From Kofleriaceae bacterium (GTDB taxonomy: Bacteria > Myxococcota_A > Polyangia > Haliangiales > Haliangiaceae): a stretch of DNA of 64,000 nt. Every line of letters starts with the position of its first letter. The stretch's first letter is position 1. The notes beneath the pieces were generated by a model that worked only from the letters and a program-made list of their open reading frames with translations, searched no databases and had not been told where the DNA came from. Positions 56,349 to 64,000 of the stretch are shown here, piece after piece. The stretch covers positions 248,001 to 312,000 of the forward strand of contig JACKDR010000006.1 of NCBI GenBank assembly GCA_020633495.1, read 5' to 3'. Position numbers and translations under genes: made by a program.

Positions 56349-57143
56349 GAGGCTTCCTCCGGCCCACGTGGTACGGCGGCGGCCGCCGCGTCCTTCCCTG
56401 CGGCGGCGGCCTCGGCGGCGAGCAGCTCGGCCTCGCGCTGCCGCGCCCGCTCCCGCTTGCCCTCGGACCACGGCCGCGCCAGCAGCTGCTGCAGCGCCGC
56501 GAGGTCGGAGCTCATCGTCGCGCCCGCGGGCGCGACGCCGCGGCTGCGGTAGTCGGTGCGGATGGTGCGGCGGATGTCGGCGACTGGATCCGCGAGCCAG
56601 GTGACGTCGTCGGGGTCGATCTCGAACGGCGACTCGTAGTGGATGTAGAAGTCCTTCTCGGGCCGGTGCAGGTCGCGCAGGAACGCCTGCGGGGTGCACG
56701 CCTCGAGGTCGCGCTCGAGCTCGACCGAGCGCTGGACCTCGGGCAGATCGTCGAGGTCGAGCGCCGGCGGCACCCGGGTCTCGTCGAAGCACAGGATCGG
56801 CCGCTCCGCCGCGCTGGTCGGCGGCGGCGCCGGCCGCACCGCGTCGGCGAGATCCTCGTGGCGGGTCAGGCGCGCGACCATCGCCGGGTCGACGTGGCGC
56901 AGGGCCTCGCGACGGCGGGCCTGGATCTCGCTGGCGGCGCTGGCCTCGGCGCTCGGCGTCGGGCGGCGGCGCCATCGCGGCCAGGCCCTGCTCCGCGAGC
57001 TGCGCGAAGCTCGGCACCTCGAACCAGTCGGCCAGCCGCGCCATCGTCAGCGGATCGATGGCGTCCGGCTGGGCCGCGTCGTCACGGCGGAGCAGGTCGC
57101 GAACCTTGGGTTCGGTATCGTCGGGCGGATCGGCCGGGCACAT
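56345..57143 (-). CDS. Hypothetical protein between kinase and phosphatase (one frameshift)
   Basis: The natural reading begins at the ATG at 57143 (MCPADPPDDTEPKVRDLLRRD) and passes LADWFEVPSFAQLAEQGLAAMAPP. It then changes frame near 56960 into SAEASAASEIQARRREALRHVDPAMVARLTRHEDL, ending at 56345. One inserted or lost base in a GCC run explains it, and the product would have about 265 residues. An alternative is a short protein from the ATG at 56881. The C-terminal part is acidic and contains FYIHYESPFEIDPDDVTW. No family is recognised. It is cotranscribed with the kinase (12-base gap) and phosphatase (overlap) and may be a regulator or substrate. Confidence 0.6.
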
Positions 57144-57155
57144 GGTCGGCGCGGG

Positions 57156-58747
57156 CTACAGCTGGAGCATGACGACGTAGGCGAGGACGCCGACGCCGAT
57201 GCCGATGAGCATCGAGACGATCCAGAACGCCGTCGACGCGCCGGCGGGGCCGTCGGCGTCGATCGCGGCGGCGGGCACGGCGCCGCCCGACGAGGCCACC
57301 GACACGATGCCCTCGCTGGCCTGGAGCATGACGGTCTTCTGGACCGCGCCGCCCTGGGCGGGCGGCGGGGCCCCGGGCGGCGGACCGCCCATGCCGGGCG
57401 GCGGACCGCCCATGCCGGGCGGCGGACCGCCGGGCATGCCCTGGGGCAGCACGGGGGCCTGCATGCCGGCGATCATCGTCTTCTGTGCGGCCGACGCCGG
57501 CTGGTAGCCGCCGCCGGGGGGCGGGCCGCCGGGGGGCGGGCCGCCGGGCATGCCCTGGGGCAGCACGGGGGCCTGCATGCCGGCGATCATCGTCTTCTGC
57601 GACGCCGACGCGGCCTGGTAGCCCTGCGCCGCCGGCGGCAGACCGCCGTAGCCAGGCTGGCCGGGCGGCGCGCCGTAGCCAGGCTGGCCGCCCATGCCGG
57701 GCGGCGGACCGCCCATGCCGGGCGGTGGGCCGTAGCCGGCTGGCCGCCCATGGCGGGCGGCGGCCCGCCCATGCCGGGCGGCGGGCCGTAGCCGGGCTGG
57801 CCCGGCGGACCGGGCATGCCGGGCAGCTGCGGCGGCGCGCCGGCGATCATCGTGCGCGGCACGCCGGCGGCGCCGATGCTGGCGCCGCCCTGCAGCTGGG
57901 CGAACACCTGCTGGCAGTGCTGCATCATCTCGCCCGCCGACTGGTAGCGACGGCCGGGGTCCTTCTCGAGGGCCTTGCGGACGATCGCCTGCACCTCCAT
58001 CGGCGTGGTCGGCGGCAGCGGCGGCACCTCGCCGCGCAGGTGCATCTGCAGCACGTTCATCGGGTTCTCGTCGTGGAACGGGACCCGGCCGGCCAGCATC
58101 TCGTACGCGAGGATACCGAGGGCGTAGATGTCGGAGCGCGCGTCGAGGGGCAGGCCGCGCCCCTGCTCGGGCGACATGTACTGCGGCGTCCCGAAGACCA
58201 CGCCCGCCTGCGTGCGCATGCGATCGTTCTCCTGCAGCAGCTTGGCCACGGAGAAGTCGAGCAGCTTCACGAAGTCGGGCGAGCCCGCCATGTTCAGCAG
58301 GAAGACGTTGTCGGGCTTGATGTCGCGGTGGATGATCCCGATCGAGTGGGCCTCGGCGAGCGAGGCGCAGCACTGGATGAGGATCTTCAGCACGCGGTGC
58401 GCCTGCATCGGCGACTGCTGCTGCTGAGCCTGCCGCAGGGTCAGGCCGTCGAGGAACTCCATCGTCATGTACAGCCGGCCGTCCTGGGTGCGGCCGAAGT
58501 CGAACATGCGGATGGTGTTGGGGTGCTGCAGCCGCGAGCAGGCCTTGGCCTCGTTGTAGAACCGGTTGACCCAGGTCTCGTCCGAGGCCATCTGCGGGTT
58601 CAGCATCTTGATCGCGATGACGCGATCGATCGAGGTCTGCTTCGCCTTGTAGACGACGCCCATCCCGCCTTCGCCGATGCGCGCAAGGATCTCGTAGCGG
58701 CCGTCGATGACCTTGCCGAGGAAGGGATCCTGGATCTGCGGTTGCAC
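57156..58747 (-). CDS. Membrane-anchored Ser/Thr protein kinase (PknB/PpkA-like), one frameshift
   Basis: Start at a GTG at 58747. Residues 1-270 are a Hanks-type kinase: GEGGMGVVYKAK (P-loop), AIKML (Lys47), HRDIKPDN (Asp142), DFS (164-166, in place of the usual DFG) and GTPQYMSPEQ. A Pro/Gly-rich linker follows with the motif RTMIAG, two exact copies of QKTMIAGMQAPVLPQGMPGG-type sequence (DNA period 114 bases, 57432 and 57546) and QKTVML. A C-terminal membrane helix (AFWIVSMLIGIGVGVLAYVVML) ends the protein. The linker changes frame near 57735, where a G appears missing from a GCCGGGCTGG context. The kinase domain is cytoplasmic. The linker threonines are candidate phospho-sites for the FHA proteins at 44.8-50.7 kb. 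Confidence 0.82.
57432..57600. repeat. 114-base repeat in the kinase linker
   Basis: A stretch beginning GGGCATGCCCTGGGGCAG occurs at 57432 and again at 57546 with no difference that I can see over about 50 bases. It encodes (minus strand) a QKTMIAGMQAPVLPQG-type unit, so the candidate phosphothreonine is duplicated. Confidence 0.8.
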
Positions 58748-58803
58748 TCGGGCCTCGATGAGCGTTGAGCGATGCGGTGAGGGAGCGGGACGCGCGGGGC
58801 CGC

Positions 58804-59886
58804 TCAGGGCGGCAGCAGCTGGACCTTCTTGCCGGCGACGCTGTCGCGGGTGAGCTTGACCTTGGCGGAGCAGACGCGCTCACGCACGGTCAGCACCGTG
58901 AACGAGCCGTTGGTCAGCGGCCGCCCCGCGGAGTCGAGGACGTTGCCGGTCCAGCCGCGGTCGATGCCGTCCTTCTTGCCCTTGTCGATGACGATCGTCG
59001 TCGTGTTGCCCTCGACCTGGACGTTGACGATCATGCCGTCGGTGGGCTTGGGCGGCGGCGGCCGGACGTCCTTGCACTTGGGGTTCTTCGGATCGATCGC
59101 CATCGGATCGCAGTCCGGGAACATCGCCAGGCAGTTGGGGTTGTTGGGGTCGGGCGGGTTGCCGCACGGCGGGAAGACGCCGGTGCAGTTGGGGTTGGTC
59201 TTGTCGGGCGCGTTGGGATCGCAGGGCGGGTTGACGCCCTTGCACTCGGGGTTGTTCTTGTCGATCGCGTTGGGGTCGCACGGCGGCGGCACCGCGGCGA
59301 GCTTGGGCGGCTCGGCGACGTCGAGCTTGCTCGGGTCGAAGACCTCGACGACCTCGACCGGGGTCTCGTCGAAGCGGACCGACAGCTTGTACTTGCCGGC
59401 GTCGCCGCGGTTCGACGCGTAGACCTCGATGTAGTACTTGCCCTTGACCGGCTCGAGATCGAGCTTCTTCTTGCCCTTGTCGCGCTTCTGGCGCTTGGGC
59501 TTGGCGCTGTCGACCTTGCGCCCCCACTCGTTGTAGACGTCGAACGACAGGTCGAGGCCGGGGCGCGGCGCGACCCAGCGCAGCTCGATGTGCAGCTTGC
59601 CGGTCTTGTCCGCGGGCAGCTCGACCAGCTTCCAGTCGACGCGGTCGCCGCCGGGATAGGTGACGATGCCCTTGTCGCTCCCCTCGGCGGTGATCTCGCC
59701 CGCCGGGCCGGTGCCGGTGGTCTCGAGGATCACCGACTTGGCGCCCTTGTACTTGGCGTCCTTCCCGGAGTGGGCGTCCTGAGGGACGGTCTTGGCGCAC
59801 GCGACCATGCTCGCCATCGCGACGAGCGCGGCCATCATGGAGAGCGAGGGCCGCGCGCGGCGAACCTCCAGCGAATTCCCCAGCAT
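58804..59886 (-). CDS. Exported lipoprotein with PPC-like domain and Cys/Asp-Pro-Asn repeats
   Basis: The 360-residue protein has a lipoprotein signal with the lipobox MASMVAC. Residues 35-190 resemble a bacterial pre-peptidase C-terminal (PPC) beta-sandwich: PGGDRVDWKLVELPADKTGKLHIELRW, LDLSFDVYNEWG and YYIEVYASNRGDAGKYKLSVRF. Four repeats of a PPCDPNAxDKxNPxCKGV type follow, and a C-terminal barrel-like segment (VEGNTTTIVIDKGKKDGIDRGWTGNVLD) ends the protein. It is a paralogue of the next upstream gene. A TAACAT hexamer 7 bases before the ATG suggests a leaderless transcript. Function unknown; it is probably envelope-located. Confidence 0.72.
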   Translation of the reverse strand: MLGNSLEVRRARPSLSMMAALVAMASMVACAKTVPQDAHSGKDAKYKGAKSVILETTGTGPAGEITAEGSDKGIVTYPGGDRVDWKLVELPADKTGKLHIELRWVAPRPGLDLSFDVYNEWGRKVDSAKPKRQKRDKGKKKLDLEPVKGKYYIEVYASNRGDAGKYKLSVRFDETPVEVVEVFDPSKLDVAEPPKLAAVPPPCDPNAIDKNNPECKGVNPPCDPNAPDKTNPNCTGVFPPCGNPPDPNNPNCLAMFPDCDPMAIDPKNPKCKDVRPPPPKPTDGMIVNVQVEGNTTTIVIDKGKKDGIDRGWTGNVLDSAGRPLTNGSFTVLTVRERVCSAKVKLTRDSVAGKKVQLLPP

Positions 59887-59985
59887 GTCGCGATGTTAAT
59901 GAGCATGCCCGGGGGCTGCAAGGCCGCGATGGGGGATTCGCCGGGATCCCGCCCGCGGAGCCGTGACGGCAGGTCGCCTGGCGGC

Positions 59986-61068
<1,083 letters not shown>

Positions 61069-61183
61069 GTGTCCCCCCACCCGAGGTCGAGTCGCGCCGC
61101 CCCGTTCGTGACACGCGCCGGGCCGGCGACGCGGTGGCCCGACGCGGGCGACCGGCCGGCCGGTCGCGTCGTCATGTGATCGG

Positions 61184-62101
61184 CTACTTGACCGAGACCT
61201 TGCCCGAGCGGTTGACCTCGTCGACGGTCGCCTTGACCTCGGCCTTGCAGGTGCGCGCGGTGCAGTTCTTGAGGGTGAAGCCGCCGTTCTTGATGCCGAC
61301 GACGGCGCCCCGGCGGCCGTCGGCGAGCCCGGCGTCGGTGCCGCGGTTGATCGTGATCTGGGTGCCGCCACCGGAGACCGAGACGTTGATGATGTTGGCG
61401 GACACCGGGCCGGTGCCGCTGGGCGGCTCGGGATCGGGGGGCGGCTTCTTGGTGTTGGTGGTCTTGTGGCCGCCGCCGTGCCGCGGCGGCTTCTTCTCGA
61501 CCTTGGCCACCACCGGGGTGTCGTCGTGCAGCGGCACGATCGGCAGGTTGGGCAGGAACGCCACCTCCGACGGGAACGTGCTCGTCGGGTCCTTGGGCAC
61601 CGGCGTGAACTTCACGCTGACCTCGAACTCGGCGGTGTCCTGCCGGCCCTCGAGGTAGACGTGGATGTAGTAGCGGCCCGGCGACAGCGCCAGCAGCGAG
61701 CGGGTCTTCTTCTCGGCGCCGGCGTCGTCGTCGCTGGCGTCGGACTTGGTGATGACGTTCCAGTTGGAGTCGAGGATCTCGAGCGCCAGGTCGATGGCCG
61801 GATCCTCGAAGTCGTCCTCGTCGTCGCCCTCGCTGGGCGGGGCGACGCCGGTGATGTCGGTGATGTCGAGCTTGACCTCGAGATCGCCGTCCTCGGGCAG
61901 GTCGACGGCCATCCACTTGGCGCGCTTGTACGCCGCGTAGTTCAGCGACGACTCGACGTGGCCGGAGTTCTGATCGTCGAGGACGATCACCTTCGGGTCC
62001 TTCCAGGGACTCTTGGTCTTGTAGCCGTTGTGCGTGGGGATCTTCGGGCCGCATGCCGCGAGCAGCGCGATCACCCCGGACATCAGACACAGGCGCAGCA
62101 T
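61184..62101 (-). CDS. Exported lipoprotein, third PPC-like paralogue
   Basis: Start at the ATG at 62101, giving 305 residues with the lipobox ALLAAC. The N-terminal half is PPC-like: LNYAAYKRAKWMAVDLPEDGDLEVKLDIT, LALEILDSNWNVITKSDAS and PGRYYIHVYLEGRQDTAEFEVSVKF. A Pro/Lys/His-rich linker leads to the same barrel-type C-terminus (GGGTQITINRGTDAGLADGRRGAVVG). It has fewer Cys residues and lacks the repeats of the other two. TATGTT ends 6 bases before the ATG, again hinting at a leaderless transcript. It diverges from the cytochrome gene with only 33 bases between starts. Confidence 0.7.
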   Translation of the reverse strand: MLRLCLMSGVIALLAACGPKIPTHNGYKTKSPWKDPKVIVLDDQNSGHVESSLNYAAYKRAKWMAVDLPEDGDLEVKLDITDITGVAPPSEGDDEDDFEDPAIDLALEILDSNWNVITKSDASDDDAGAEKKTRSLLALSPGRYYIHVYLEGRQDTAEFEVSVKFTPVPKDPTSTFPSEVAFLPNLPIVPLHDDTPVVAKVEKKPPRHGGGHKTTNTKKPPPDPEPPSGTGPVSANIINVSVSGGGTQITINRGTDAGLADGRRGAVVGIKNGGFTLKNCTARTCKAEVKATVDEVNRSGKVSVK

Positions 62102-62134
62102 GCGGAGAACATAACACCATGGTAGAAGCCGCGC

Positions 62135-62509
62135 ATGCCGAGCCGTCCCCTCGCCGCCCTGCGGACCCTGGGCGTCGCGATCGTCCTGGTCACCGCCGCC
62201 GCCGGGTGTGACCACACCGTGGCCGGCGGTCGCGCCGATGGCGCCGCGGTGTTCGCCGAGGCGTGCGCCCGCTGCCACGGCCCCGGCGGCAAGCCCGAGG
62301 AGTCGATGCGCGCCCAGCTCGGCGTCCGCGACCTCACCGCCGCCGAGTTCCGGGCCCGGGCGTCGATCGATCTGGTCCGCAACCAGGTCCGCCAGGGCTC
62401 GGCCAACAAGATCATGCCGGCGTTCGTCGGCGCCCTGAACGACGCCCAGATCGACGCGGTCGCCGCCTACGTGCTGACCCTGTCCGACGCCGCCGCGACC
62501 ACCCCCTGA
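62135..62509 (+). CDS. Class I c-type cytochrome, lipoprotein form
   Basis: The 124-residue protein has a signal sequence ending in a lipobox (AAAGC, Cys25), a haem-attachment motif CARCHG (Cys44, Cys47, His48) and a distal NKIMPAF Met ligand. A C-terminal helix follows (DAQIDAVAAYVLTLS). This is a small mono-haem cytochrome c anchored in the envelope, likely an electron carrier for a terminal oxidase or dehydrogenase. It diverges from a lipoprotein gene and converges on queG. Confidence 0.85.
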   Translation: MPSRPLAALRTLGVAIVLVTAAAGCDHTVAGGRADGAAVFAEACARCHGPGGKPEESMRAQLGVRDLTAAEFRARASIDLVRNQVRQGSANKIMPAFVGALNDAQIDAVAAYVLTLSDAAATTP

Positions 62510-62515
62510 CCCGCG

Positions 62516-64000
<1,485 letters not shown>

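Overview
The window looks like a chromosomal segment of a very GC-rich, predatory-type soil or aquatic bacterium, most likely a member of the Myxococcota (Haliangium/Kofleriaceae-like). This is inferred from the base composition, the lipoproteins carrying Asp-Ala runs after the lipobox cysteine, the Ser/Thr kinase, FHA and PP2C signalling genes, and an extracellular contractile injection system (eCIS) of the environmental type. No marker gene here proves the taxonomy.

Layout. (1) 185-11224, minus strand: a roughly 1,680-residue polymorphic-toxin-like protein (11224 to 6189) followed by an array of immunity-like genes. Two paralogous families, called ImmA and ImmB here, occur as complete pairs, with broken copies and a frameshifted toxin-tip remnant between them. 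(2) 11.7-21.8 kb: a housekeeping and surface-protein region with a VTT/DedA-like membrane protein, a LuxR-type regulator with a tiny membrane protein, a DUF2809-like protein, three large secreted lipoproteins, a SprT-like protease and a 2Fe-2S ferredoxin. (3) 22.1-44.7 kb, plus strand: the eCIS structural operon. In order it encodes the DUF4255 cap, sheath 1, a double-domain tube protein, a tail-assembly-chaperone-like protein, a DUF6760-like protein, sheath 2, the tube, a giant Ala-rich protein, a tube-initiator/CIS_tube protein, a gp27/GpD-like hub, two gpV/gp5-like spikes (one with a giant Ala/Gly tail), a zinc ribbon, gp25, a baseplate J-type protein, a tail protein I with a PASTA domain, and a 510-residue baseplate or fibre-type protein. 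(4) 44.8-58.7 kb: a signalling and accessory module with four FHA proteins, a Ycf46-like AAA+ ATPase with DUF1257 and DUF2997 partners, a DUF4157 protein, a pentapeptide-repeat protein, a TPR protein, a PP2C phosphatase and a membrane-anchored Ser/Thr kinase. (5) 58.8-64.0 kb: three exported PPC-like lipoproteins, a c-type cytochrome, QueG and the end of KamA.

How it may work together. The sheath, tube, baseplate and ATPase genes suffice for a contractile particle, and no T6SS membrane complex is encoded. The adjoining kinase, FHA and PP2C genes recall the threonine-phosphorylation switch of T6SS and suggest that assembly or firing is under phospho-control. A KT[MV][MI]-type threonine motif recurs in the kinase linker and just before two of the FHA domains. 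The putative effector at 6-11 kb and the C-terminal tail of the second spike share a 13-residue motif (DRPAxYxExRATL), which may mark effector-spike association.

Caveat. At least eight genes switch reading frame inside extremely GC-rich, repetitive stretches while keeping a consistent amino-acid composition. I read these as single genes with small indels, probably sequencing or assembly errors, and say so in each entry.
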